This document shows, piece by piece, positions 1 to 12,600 of a DNA stretch of 64,000 bases. Position 1 is the first letter of the stretch; each line of letters begins with the position of its first letter. Both the position numbers and the translations under genes were made by a program. The notes under the pieces were generated by a model. The model was given only the letters and a program-made list of their open reading frames with translations. It ran no database searches and had not been told where the DNA came from. Source of the stretch: Galaxea fascicularis. Taxonomy: Eukaryota; Cnidaria; Anthozoa; Scleractinia; Euphylliidae. The stretch is from the NCBI GenBank assembly GCA_948470475.1, contig OX419336.1, forward strand, positions 22,631,945 to 22,695,944, written 5' to 3'.

Positions 1-648
1 AATGAGGTTTAACCAATGGTGTACAGTGTATGTGTTGTAGAGCATCAGAAAATCAAAAAAATGCCCTGAAAATGATTAGGGAAAACTGAGATTTCTAAAC
101 TGAGAACAATGTGTATACAACCATACATAACAAAATCCACTTTGTGTAGGTCCCACACTTTGATCAGCAACTAGGGATTATTTATCAGATACTGTTTATT
201 TACTAAGGCTACATCCAATAATACCAAAGACCAAGTTGTAAGAGACTCACCAATAGATGTACCAATAGATGCCATGTTATTTCAATCCATGTGAGATGCA
301 GGGTTTTCAATTTAAGCCAGCGTCCGATGCAAGTCACCGGCTACTTTAAGTGTTTGTGGTAGATACTTAGGCATAAACCTCGGCTCCACTGCAATGTGCT
401 GTTATCGGCGCAATAGTCCTCCAGGTACTTCTGAATATCCTCCTGCTACCTTTTTTTCTTTTTGAAACCCCTGGAGATGCATCTCAGATTGAATTTATGA
501 ATCACACTAGTCATCTTCAAATGCTGTGTACAGACCTTTTCCTAGTTGCTCATGATTTTCCAGAGTGTCAGAGTGTTCTTGTTATCAAGGGATTATCTTG
601 ATTGTTGAATCTCTGGTCTTCCTTATTTGTAATGTTTATATCTTACAG
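1..648. other. Presumed BRD8-like intron, no exon recognised
   Basis: No reading frame with convincing splice sites or recognisable protein similarity was found here. The first supported exon of the gene begins at 649, after an acceptor ending TCTTACAG, and it needs two bases from an upstream exon, so this stretch is most likely intron. The N-terminal exons of the gene lie outside the window. Confidence 0.5.
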
Positions 649-3600
649 GTTTCAGAGATATCAACAGCAGCTTCAACAGAGACACAGCCACTCTTCCCAG
701 TCCTCTCCCTTGAGTCATACAACAGAGGGACTGGTGACCAGCTCTGACCGATCCCCAGGGGATGGGGGTGGTTTTGCTCTGGGACATGGAGGAGGTGCCC
801 CTGGTGGATTGGGGCAAACTGGAACATTTTCAGGTGGTGCTCAGGTAAAATCATCTCCTGGGTGTTTTTGAAGCTTTTGCTAGCACAGCCTGTCTGTAGG
901 AATAATTATACTTGTTATAATATTACAATATTGAAGATGTCGCAAACTTATCCAAAGACAGGAAACAATTCATTGCACTTACTGGGCTTACATGTTGTTG
1001 CATAACAGTCTCAGTTAGTTGATAAACAACTATGATAGTAAGTTACTCATATTTTTTGACTTGTGAAATGTAGCTTTCCAAAGGGGAGCCAATGGATGTG
1101 GACCTTGGAGGTACAGGGCTATCTGGTTCCCATGGTGAGATGGTGCCTCCTCTGACCTCTCCTAGAAGGGTGGATCATGGTTCTCAAAGTTCTGCCCGGC
1201 AACAAGGCTCTTCACAGGCACCACTACCAAACACCCAAGGCTCCAATGAATCAACACTGGTATCATTGCTATCACAGCCATCATCTAAGGATGATAAACA
1301 GTTAAGAAGAGGCAGTGCTACTGATCAGGAACCGCCGTCATCGAAGGTAAACATGTGGTGACATATTTATGTTATTGCACTTTTCATTGTCTGCACTGAA
1401 TCCCTGATGGAAAATTATTGCTCTTTATAATGACAATGTTTTTACAATCATTGCTCCTTGTTCTAGTGTTATTTTATTATTGTAAGAGTAACTTTATTAC
1501 TGTAGGATTTAAATTGTAAATACATGGCTCATTGGAAGGGCATAGTTTATTTGCATATATGATCCAATTGATACCGTGTTTATAAAGTTTATGATGATGA
1601 TGATGACTCATGCAGCATTTTTTTGCAATTTTTGTCAAGTCAATAACAATACCAACAACAGGGAGAAGTGCCTTCACTAGCCAATCACATGTGAAACAGT
1701 AATGGTAATTAGTTTGTGGTTTCATGGTTCTTGGATTGGTACAGTAAAATATTCATTCAGCAAACACCATTTTGTACATTAGAGAACCATATTGTTGTGA
1801 GGTGTGATGCACTTATCCAACATCAGCACATATGGGATTAGTATCTTTGGCTTTATATGCTTCCCTTATTTTGCATGGTAAGTGATGTAAACAAGCTGAA
1901 CTGTGGCTGTTTGTCTAACCGGATTGTTGTCTAGTAATTTGCAGTTACCTTATTTGTTGGTCTTTTAAAAAATTTACTCATGCTTATTTATTCCAAATTG
2001 CACTCGAAATCATGTCATTACTACTTATTAATAATACACTTGAAAAAAATAGACTACTTATAAAGCCTCAGACCATACATTGACTACTGAGGTATGCAGA
2101 AGGCAAGTCCCTTGATCTCCCAAAACATGGAGAAGCTTCGAAAATATCCGGAAATGTTCAGGTGATCTTCGGAAATCTTTGCAAGTATTCGGGCAATCTC
2201 TAGAAATCTTTGGAAGTGTTCTGGTGACTTCTGAAGTCTTTGGGCGATCTTTGGAAACCTTCTGAAGTATTTGGACGATCTTAGAAATCCTTGGAAGGTT
2301 TCGTACAATCTTCGGATTTCTTCAGAAAGTGTCACATGTTCCAATTGATATATTTAACCCCAACTTTTGCCTGGAATGATGCAGCTTTTTTCATTTATTC
2401 TGTCCTAATTTCAGGACTTTGAGCGCCGCTCCTCCATGAGCAGTCAACCAGGTCAGGTCGCATCTCCAAACACATCTCCTCGCTCCACACCAGTGCCACA
2501 CGCTCCCAACCAACAAAGCTCAGATGGGAAGCATTTTTTAGGTGAGACTAGAATGCATTCCTTCTCGATTGTTTTCAATTCAGAATACCTGCTCCCTGGC
2601 ATTGGTATATTTTCAAAGTGCTTTCCCTAAAACTAGCTGATATAAAGCAACCACCACCAGGCATTTTAAAAACAGGTTAAAGTGAAGTATGCTGTAACTG
2701 TTGCAGTGGTGATGAAACGTTGGACAATGCTGTTTGGATTTATGTACACAATTTTGTAGCTGGTTAAGGACAGTCCCACCCTAAAAAAGGCTATTTTTGT
2801 ATAACTATGTTGTCTTTGGTTTAAAAATTTTCAAACCAGTTTAATTTCGATTTCCCTTTGTCTCAAAGTCATTACCATAATCTTAGTCAAAGGAAAACAA
2901 AAATTAAACTGGTTTGAAAATTTTAATTTTAATTTTAAACCAAAGATAAATTTGAACCACAACAACTATGCCAGAGAAGCAAAAATTGGTGAGGGTAATA
3001 GGAATCCAAACAGAAAATTGTGCTTAGCCATTACTTTCAAAGTTAATCAAGCCTGGAATATAAACATCGGTTTGTTACAGTTGATAATCTGTGGTGATCT
3101 CGAAGCCCAGATTTTTTACCTAATCATTGTGTGGTGCCTCTTGAGTTCAAATATAAATTATCTCTTAAAACACTCATTTACTCTCCCATCAGGTTTCCAA
3201 AGCGAAAGCACTTGCTAAAATCTGCTTTTTCGTCACAGCAACTACAGGCAGAAACACATACATAATGGTAGCCATTGTCATTGAAAGACCCAAAGTTTCA
3301 CCGTCCATTCTGTGATGCTTGGAGCCCTTGCCCACTTTAATAGAGGAGATGGGGTTTTTAAAATATTTATAAGCACTAACAACGTTGACAATGTCTGTTG
3401 TTTAGGGGTTACTCCCTCCATGGAGCCCAAAAAACTGGACTCCATGAGGGAGAGACAAGGAAACATAACACAAGCCGCGGCACCCTCGGTCACCGCACCT
3501 ACACTATCTAAACTACTGGCTGCTGAAACACCTGTGGCAGCATCTTCATCTATGAACTCAGTCGTGTCACACGCAGGAGCACTCCCTAAGGTATCAAAGC

Positions 3601-6600
3601 TATTTGTAACAGAGCGATTTTCAGTTAAGGGTCAAAGCAATAATCTGATCAATCAAAATGGATACAGTTTGGGGAGCAGGGATGGCGCATTGGTGAGAGC
3701 ACTCGCCTTCCACTAGTGTGGCCCAGGTTCGATTCCCGGACTTGACGCCCCATGTGGGTTGAGGTTGTTGTTGGTTCTCTTCTCTACCCCAAGAGGTTTT
3801 TCTCCGGGTACTCCGGTGTTCCCCTATCCCCCAAAACCAACACTTCTAAATTCCAATTCGATCCGAAATGCACAAACGTTAAATACATGAGCTTGGGGAT
3901 TGGGCAGACCAACTAGAGATTGGGCAACCACTCCTCACACTATCAAGCTTAAATAAAACTTGATTTGATTTTTTGATTTGAACACAATGAACCAATCAAA
4001 ATTCAAAGCAGTTGTGTGAAGCCGAGACAAAGCACAGGAAATAGCGTGCGGACGAGTTGTTGTTCAGTGTTCATCATAAAACAAAGTAACAAAGTCCATA
4101 AGGAATGAGGTTCAGTTCAAAACACTGTCTGTGGCAGAGATATGGATGGAACAACACCTAAATTATCTTAATTGTGCATGCTGGGGGTTGAAGAATACAG
4201 TTATGCTTGTTGCTCTGTATTTAGCTTTAATCAAGGCGATTCATGTTGCAACAGTTTTTTCACGGCATCTTTAAGCTCAGCATGTCTTTGCTCTGGCCGT
4301 GTATTCACTTTTATTCCCTCTTTTTCAGGCCACTGGAGTGATAGAGTCCACCGTATTGGAGACAACAGGGACATCAGTGGATAATTCTGTTTCTGTTATT
4401 GGTGTTAGCAGGGGATCCAGTGAGGGTATGCATGTCATGCTCTTTCGTAGTCTATCTCCAAAAATGATCACTATCGTATCTAACTTGTCAGTAATTTTGG
4501 AAAATTGACTTTTGTTTCTCCTTTCTGAACTGTTAGAACTTCTAGTGGCCTTTGCTCTCCTTTGAAATATGATCTGTTTCACTTAATTCTGAAAGAAACT
4601 TAGTAATCATATAGGAGACGTCTGTGTGCTGGTTACTTTCACTTCTTTGACAATTTCCTCCTTCGAATAGAATGATGTAAAAGATTCATGTCGTTCCAAA
4701 GATCGCATAGATTTATCACATCATTGTTGATTGATTGACAGGTTGTGAAGCTGTTCTAAGTGTGTCCCCATCTATGCCAGCCATCTCTGTTAACCCAAAG
4801 GTAGGTGTGGAGTGAGCTCAATCTTGGTTGAATTTAGTTTTTAAAAAAGTCTCTACCCTGTAATATGTGACCAACTGTGCCACGCCAGGCTTGTGTCAGG
4901 TCAAATTGCAAATTTTCAACAAAATTAAATGTGAAAGAGGCCTTGAAGCAACACGCTGATTGTCACTCTCTGTGGTGGCACACAAAAAGTGCACTGTCGT
5001 GAACTCTTGCTATCTCAAATCACTGTGATAGCATTGTAAGTACCTTCCAATAGAGCACGAGTTAAATATCAGAAGGCCAAATTGGGTTGAGACTCGCTTA
5101 GTTTATCGGACTTCAGATAAGACGCTATACCCACTTCACATAGTAATTGCCAGCCCTGTCTATCCACTGGGCTCGGTGAACTAACCGCTTTTCACTCATC
5201 GCCAGTATTGAACGAAGTTAAAGACATAAAAATTTCACCGAATTTTCGTTGTCTTTGTAGAATTCACAGTTCTTATCCGTGCATTGGTGAAGTTTCCAAA
5301 TTTTCATAATTTTGAAAACATTTTGCAGATTTTCACATATTTCTTTGTAATGTTTTGTCACAGTGACACTATTCTCTTCATCAAGGAACCCTCCTTGATA
5401 AAATCAAAACTTTTGTTTTTCATAAGTGAGTACTACCAAAGCACGCTGAACCTTTGTCATTCTCAAGTAGACTAGGAACAAAACTTGTCTTTTTTGAGCC
5501 GTCTATTGTTTGTCAATTTTCAGTGACATAAGTTGTTTGACCAGCTTCTTCCATCCGTTGTGATTCTCTTTTGAAATAATCTCTATTCTTTTTAATGTTA
5601 CATAATATCGCTTGTTTCGTAGGCTGCTGCCTTGACTGCAACCCTCCCCTCCCCTATGGCAATAACACCTCCACCTACCACCCCTCCTGCCGACCGAAAG
5701 GTGAGCTGTTCAAAGCAAGTTGTATGACTGAGTTGAAAGTATGTGATGCACACACATTTCACACCATGACAAGTGAAAGAACAGAACTTAACTTCTTATT
5801 AAAATTCAAGTGTTCTTAGAATTGTACTTGACTGCTTAGTCATTTGGGGAGGGGGGGTGAGAACAAGGACACCCCTTGCAAGAATATAGTTAAGGTGTTA
5901 AGGAGGCTCACAACAGTTTTCAAGCTTTTACCACTGTGTATATTTGAGACGTTTTAGGTAAAAACTCCGATAACGTTTCTACTATATTTTGGCAATAAGT
6001 ACTAGTTCAATTATCACTAAACAAAATAATAGTAATATGACGTCATTAAAAGTTACCATAGCAACGCTGTATGGACGTCAATGAGACCCATTTTGAAGCT
6101 TCCAACGTTAATAGCGCATGAACGAACTCGGTGACCCCCATTTTTTTTAATTTTATCCTATTTTACACAAAAAGAGGTAAAACTACAGGAATTTTAAAAA
6201 AATTCTGTGGAGCGGATTTTATGTAATTACTAAAAAACGTTATATTTGAGTGGCAAAAAATCCGCTCCAGAGAATTTTTTTAAATTTCACCTATGATTTA
6301 TTCTCAGTATACACTAGCAAATTCTGCAATAAAAATGTGGGGTCACCGGGCTTTTTTTCACGTAATTTCCTTCGTGACTTTTAAAAGAGCCACGCACGAT
6401 CCTCGCGCGTCTTAAAATCTGGATCTTACAAGATCCAATATTCCGCATGCGCAAGTCTTGTCCGCTGCGCCTAAGTAGAGCCCACAATGTATTTGTTTGT
6501 TCGATTTCGGTCACGGCAGTCGGTTCGGTTCAACATGTCAACTTTTTTTCCGAATTGGATTTGGAACTAAACCTGTGAACCAACCTTCATTTGCTGCTGT

Positions 6601-9600
6601 GTTCTGGAGAGTTTTGATCATTATAATCTGACTATTTTGTGCGAGGCACGGTCATTTTCATTGAACACAGCACAGACGTACGTCCGAACAATGTGCTGCT
6701 TACCCGAGGCTGCTAATTCCTGCTGCATTGTGGAAAAAATACAGTCACAACTTACCAACAAGTGGAACTGGGCCGATCTGGTTATTCCTCTCTCGGATAT
6801 GTTTCCTTGAAGTATTTTGCAATTGCCTCGAGAATGCGCTTCGTTCGAGTGACACGAGGTTTTGGAGCTGTGCACTGGGAGCTGGGAGGCATGCTAAGGA
6901 TCGCTAGCAATCCCTTCGTTCCGAACTTCAAATACAACCCTCTGAGATCTGAATAGGACAGTCCGCTTCCAGCAATTTTCTGTGCCATTGACTGTTTTAT
7001 TGCACCATTGTCTTCCTTGGGGTCGAAAAGTCTCCCGCTGCATGTTTGGAGAATTTCATGGCGCCGATCCAAGTACGACATGCTGGTAACTGCTTGTTCG
7101 ACACTGATAACTCCAGAACTATTTACAATTTTTTCCTTGCTCAGTTGAAGCGCAGAATTAAGCATGATTTGTTTCAGAGCTTTTGCATCTTCCAAGGCGT
7201 CATGGGCTTCAAATTCTTCGTTGAAAAGGTGCCAGTAAAGGGCTGATTGGTTTGATTTGCAAGATCCCGATTCAAGTTGCAGACCTGGGTGTTTGTCTTT
7301 CAACAGATTCTTGACAAGAATTTGACTGTCACCAAAGTAAACGTTCATTTCGCTCAATTTCCTGTGAAAAGTTTCGCCGCTTCGCCGGAGAAGTATAGGA
7401 GTGTCAAATGTCGAGGAATTGTGGCCGATTAGGACTGTAAAAGATTCTTTGTGGGCTGGAGGTTTCACTTGATCAAGAAAGGCTACAAACTCCCGTAGTA
7501 CTTCATTAAGAGATGCAGTTACCACTGGTTGGTTTTCTTTAAATAATCTTCTGGTTCCGTTAATGTTTTCTACAGATAGTTTATTCACTCGTGTAGCTCC
7601 AGGACTAACACTTCCGGTGGGTAAAATGTACTTTGAGAACAGGAGGCTATTTTCATCAATGGCAGACAGCTGACACAGTTCAGCGTTTTTTCCAGTGCAG
7701 GTAGATTCGGTGTCAAAAAAAACAAAAGTGTAGGTTTTAGTTGGATCAAAAGACAGTTTTACTGGATCGGGTTGTGCAGAGTAAGGTGGTACTATTTGCT
7801 TGTACTGACGAAACTCGTTTTCTGATATGTTTTCCAGAAGATGTTCAATCTGAGTGTGTGCTGGTGGTACAAGCTGGTTAATACTTCTATCTAAATTCAA
7901 CCCAACTGCGGTTTCATATGTTGTTCCTTCCTGAGCTTCTTTGTGAGCAGTTTGCTTAGATTTTTGGCCATGCAACTGGTTCCTCCTGTACTTGAAATTT
8001 TTGGTAGACTTTCTATTTCTATCAGTCAATAATTTTTTATCCATGAGGTCTCCGTGAGATACACAGAAATACTCAGGCTCAATATTAAGCACTTCCAAAG
8101 CTCTACTAACATAGCCGTAGCCAAGATTTCTTTGTGCAACACCACATGCCACTCGAAAGTCATTGCTTTCACTCCCCACATAATACCGAGTTTTGGGATT
8201 TTTTGTTTAAATTGTACTATTTAGACTTTCATTTAGTTGGGAGTTGGCACAAGGTGAAAGCTTCCTAACAACAATATCAGTAGTATATTCAGAAAAGATG
8301 TTAATTAAGGCATTTTTTGGGGGTTCGCCATTGTTACCACACCAAGATATTTTGCATGAACTGTGGTCCCCAAATGAATGTGGCACTATACAGCTGAGGC
8401 TTGATTTTAAAGTTTCTGGATTTCCAACATTTTGAGTTACGGCATAACTGAAACATTTTCCAAAGTAACTTATTACTTTGTTACTCAGTATTGAACAGCT
8501 TGGATCTTTGAATCGATCTTTCAGATTGTAAAGACGGTTGTTAGAGATCGTTTTGTGTGAATTATGTCTGACCACTTTTCAACGTTGTATGGTACTTTGT
8601 CGTGAATATCAGCAAGAGTAGTGCTGTCGTCATCGGCAACATATGTAGCGAATTGAATCCCATTGTCAACAGCTCTTGTCCAAAGTTCAACTGCCACATC
8701 TCTTTCCATTGACTTAGATGAACCTACATGATTTTTTCTGCAGTCATGCTTTTTAGCCATTTTTCCTGATTTTTTGCTAGATTCACACACCCTACAGGAT
8801 TTGCATCTGGTTGCATAAGATAGAACTTTCCCCGTGGCAAGACCCATCATTACCCCATGACCTGCCAGTGAGTTGTGCCCTTTTCCTCTCTTCTGCCAAC
8901 CCATGTCGTAAGATACTGCTATACCCTGTATACCATCCATTTCCCCTTGATTTTTCGATTTTTGAGCCATTTCCTTTTCCTGTTATAAATATTCATTACA
9001 ACTTTCCTTTGCTATTTTTTCTACTGTGTTACCAATTTCCCTTTCTCGCACTTTGTACAGTTGGTTATTCATTGAAGGAATATTTAGAGTAGCAAGGAAA
9101 TTGTTTAGTTGTGTTTGGCCAATTCCAATGTGAAGGGAACCCAGAACTGCTCTTGTGTTTAATTCCCTGGCTTTTGGCCCTCTGCTACCTGCCCTGTGGT
9201 TACTGGATGTATGGACACCATTTATCTTTCCACAGTTTGAGCAAGCAATGTTGAACACACTACTTAATCCACTTCTTGCCTCGCCAACAATGCACTCCAT
9301 AGACAGTGGACCTGGAATCAAATTTGTTTAGTGTTTCACTCTCTTTTGTCCAAATTTAATATCAGGAAAAAGTAACAGGCAGGAAAAAAATTGAAAGGAT
9401 TAACCTAAGTGAGAGCTTTTTACATGTGTATAAAACATGTTGTCCCAAAGTTTGCTTTTAGTGAAGATCCAGATTGTCTACTATTTTACAGCATTATGTC
9501 CATATACATGACATTGTACAGTGATAGTTATTGCATGGTAATACTGATTGTACCAGGACTACAAAGCTAAGGCTGATCTTTGGTTTGAAAACTTTCAAAT

Positions 9601-12600
9601 TAGTTTGATCTTTTTTTGTCTTAAATTATGGCAATGAATCTGAGACAGAGCTGTGTGGTTGAGAAACAGATTATTGTTATTTTGGTGGGCAGAAAACAGG
9701 GAAAATTATTCAGTGTGTAGTCTGGTGGCAGAATATCTGAATATGTGTTGTGGATTAACACAAGAAAGCCAACTGTGTTATGCAATGCTTTTGAGTGGTA
9801 TACACAGAATATCTGACAAGTCATTTGTGTTTTTGTCTAAGTATACAAAGAAAATACGAGTGGGATACTCTGTGGTACATCGTGAGAGAGCATTGCATGA
9901 CTGTTTTATACCATGTCATAGAAAGCACAGTCCTACACAATCAATGTGCTGCACAATGGGAAGGTTCAGTGGAATACTGACAAATGTGCAATGGCATTTC
10001 CTGCATTCTCAATTGGTTGTATTTTCTGTGACATTTACAAATCTAACTAAATACAGTATTGAGTTGTTATGTAATTAAAAATAAAGCTACTACATTTTTC
10101 AGACTTGTATTATGTTATTGGTAGCCTGTACCAATGATAGTAAAATAATATTACAAACTGCTCCATTGTCTTGGTCGGTTTTCACACACAAAGTATGACT
10201 CACCTACGTGACAATGCGAGCAAGATTTAAGGTCGTTTCGCAGCACTTCCATATTAACAAGCCTTGTGCTTAAGGGATGAGCAGCTCCCTCCTTGTTTTG
10301 CAAAAAAAAAAATGATTGGTCATGCATTGAACGTTCTAAAAGAAACTGTGATATTTGCAACTTTTTGTAGCAACAATGTTTCGTGCAAAAAAGAATATAC
10401 ATTACCTGTTTTGACCTTGTCACTATTTTCCTAGGAGGCTCAAGTTCCTCTTCTTCAGGTTCGTGTTGTTTTCTCATGGAACTTTTGCTTGTCTTTGCGA
10501 GATTTTTCATCACGCTCAAGTGCCTTTTGGAGGGAAAACGACCTTTGTGGCGACTAGAATTCACACGGACACAATTTTCGTTTTCTTCGTCGCTTTCGCC
10601 GGCATAAGCCATTGTCGCAGTGTGTAAAGAATAACCACACAAGAAGCCGGTCAAGCAAAGGTAACGAAGTAGGCCTGCGAGTGTAGTGCAAGGTTTGTTC
10701 CTTGGCAATTCGTAGTCCACTCCCGGGTCCGGATGATCGATCGCGGAGTGTACGTAACTGATACTTTCCTCGGAACGAAACATGCTGCTTGAAGAACGTG
10801 TTTTTCTTTCGAAAATGGCAAAAATAAAGACTTTCTTGGTCTAAACGATTGGAAAAAGCGCGAATTACTTTCAATACAGGTCGAAACTAGACTTGTGGAA
10901 AAACATTTTCGCGCCGCCATGTTTGTTTTGCTTCTCTACGGATTTTAAATCACACGCGTGTAAAACTCAACGCGCGCGGCTAGAACCCAGGCCTAAAACT
11001 ATTGTGAGCCTCCTTAATTAAAATTATTTAAAATAACGTTTTTGAACAGAACTCTGAATCTAAGTTGTAGAATTCGGACTACGATAACTCAAATGCGGTC
11101 TGTAAACTGTGCCTTTAATTGAACTCGAAGCGAACGATTCGAGGTTATAACGCTTTCCTCCGAAATCCACTTCATCCTCTCTACTTTCTTCATGACATGG
11201 CAAGAAAAATATGGCGTGAGAAAATGCGCCCACTAAACTGTCCAGCGGACTCACCACCTTATATAACTGTAACGAGCTGAACCTTACATAAGTCATTCTT
11301 GAGTTTTAACTTTTCACATCCCTATTTCCACGCAGGAAATGATGACGCAAAAGTTTGAACCAACAATAAAAAACGCCGAGAAAACCAGTAGTACGGATAT
11401 AACCAATGAAAGTCTTGAAAACGAGGCAAGCACTCCTCGAACAAGCAGTGATCGGTCAGCGGCCATCCCTGAAGTCAAAGTAGAGAGTTGTGGTGATACC
11501 CCAGTCACTTCTCCTCGAGGATCAAAACGGGCATCCAAGCCCGGGAGACCTGGTATGATTTGTCCTTTGCAGCTGCTTCTGTTCATAATTTCGGTTTACT
11601 AAATCAAAGGAGTTCCACGCTAATAACAAACACATTTGGGTGTTGTGCCTCCACAGGGAGACCACCCAGGGTAGCACGAAGGAATCAAAGGAATCGCAGC
11701 AAATCCGTTACCTCCACGGTAAGTGCTACGTGTTAAGCCTCAATTGTGAAACGTCGAAAATCTACTTGTATAATTAGTGATAACGGTGTGTAATTATGCC
11801 ACCAACAAGCGTTTTACCGTGTTTTACTGCAAGTAACCGTGGTAACCGCTGAAGGTACAGGTAACTTGAAGTAAATCAGTGATATAAGTTTAAGTAGTTA
11901 ATTGTTGCGTAAATGTAATTGTAAGCACCTGTAAGTAAACAATGTAAAGTCAAGTATGAGTATGTTTTGTATTTAAGAGTAACGTAACGTAAAGTGGTGT
12001 AATGCACTTTTGGTCAATTGAAAACAAAAACTCATTTTACTAAATCAGTTTTCAATTGATCAACAAACGTAAATTGCGTTTGATTTGTTTTGCATTGCTT
12101 CGCTCGTGTAATTGTTTTGAATTCTGCTTGGTTTATTACACTGATTGGCTGAAGTAATTACTTTGGTTGTGATTTTACTACACTCAGTTGGAAACTGCTG
12201 TAATGCTAGATAGGAGTTTAATCAGTGATTTGCCATTATCCTTTTCTGTTACAGGACAATGAAGGTGATGTTGAAGAGGACCACGATGAGGTGCATTTAT
12301 GAAACGAGTTTATCTCAGTAGCTGTTATCAAATTTTAGCAGGATAATCAAATTGTTCTGTGAATGATGCTGATTGCGAACGGGACTATGAGCTTGCCTAA
12401 TGTCAGAGAGATCTTTGATTAGTCGCTTGGCAGCAAGGAAACTCTGGTTGTCAGACTAGCCATAAACAAGATTCACAAGTACTCCACAACGTAATCAAAT
12501 CTGTGGAAGTATTTATCAAAGCAGCTTTCACTCTTGAGGTCAAATGTCTTTTGATTTTAGTTCAGGTGGCTGAGTATGGCTTTCCAGTGACAATATTGGT

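Larger units (their letters stand above)
5902..11013 (-). mobile_element. Kolobok-like DNA transposon, TTAA target site
   Basis: Terminal inverted repeats begin GGAGGCTCACAACAG at 5902 and end CTATTGTGAGCCTCC at 11013. Both are flanked by TTAA (5898-5901 and 11014-11017), which fits a TTAA target-site duplication. Inside is a spliced transposase gene on the minus strand. TTAA duplications with a large zinc-binding transposase suggest the Kolobok superfamily; piggyBac also uses TTAA but its transposase is unlike this one. The element fills nearly all of a BRD8-like intron, antisense to the host gene. The superfamily is inference; the boundaries are seen directly. Confidence 0.85.

Noticed and set aside
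3671..3745. A functional tRNA gene
   Set aside because: A and B boxes are present but the acceptor stem does not pair and the sequence continues into a SINE body with a repeated tail.
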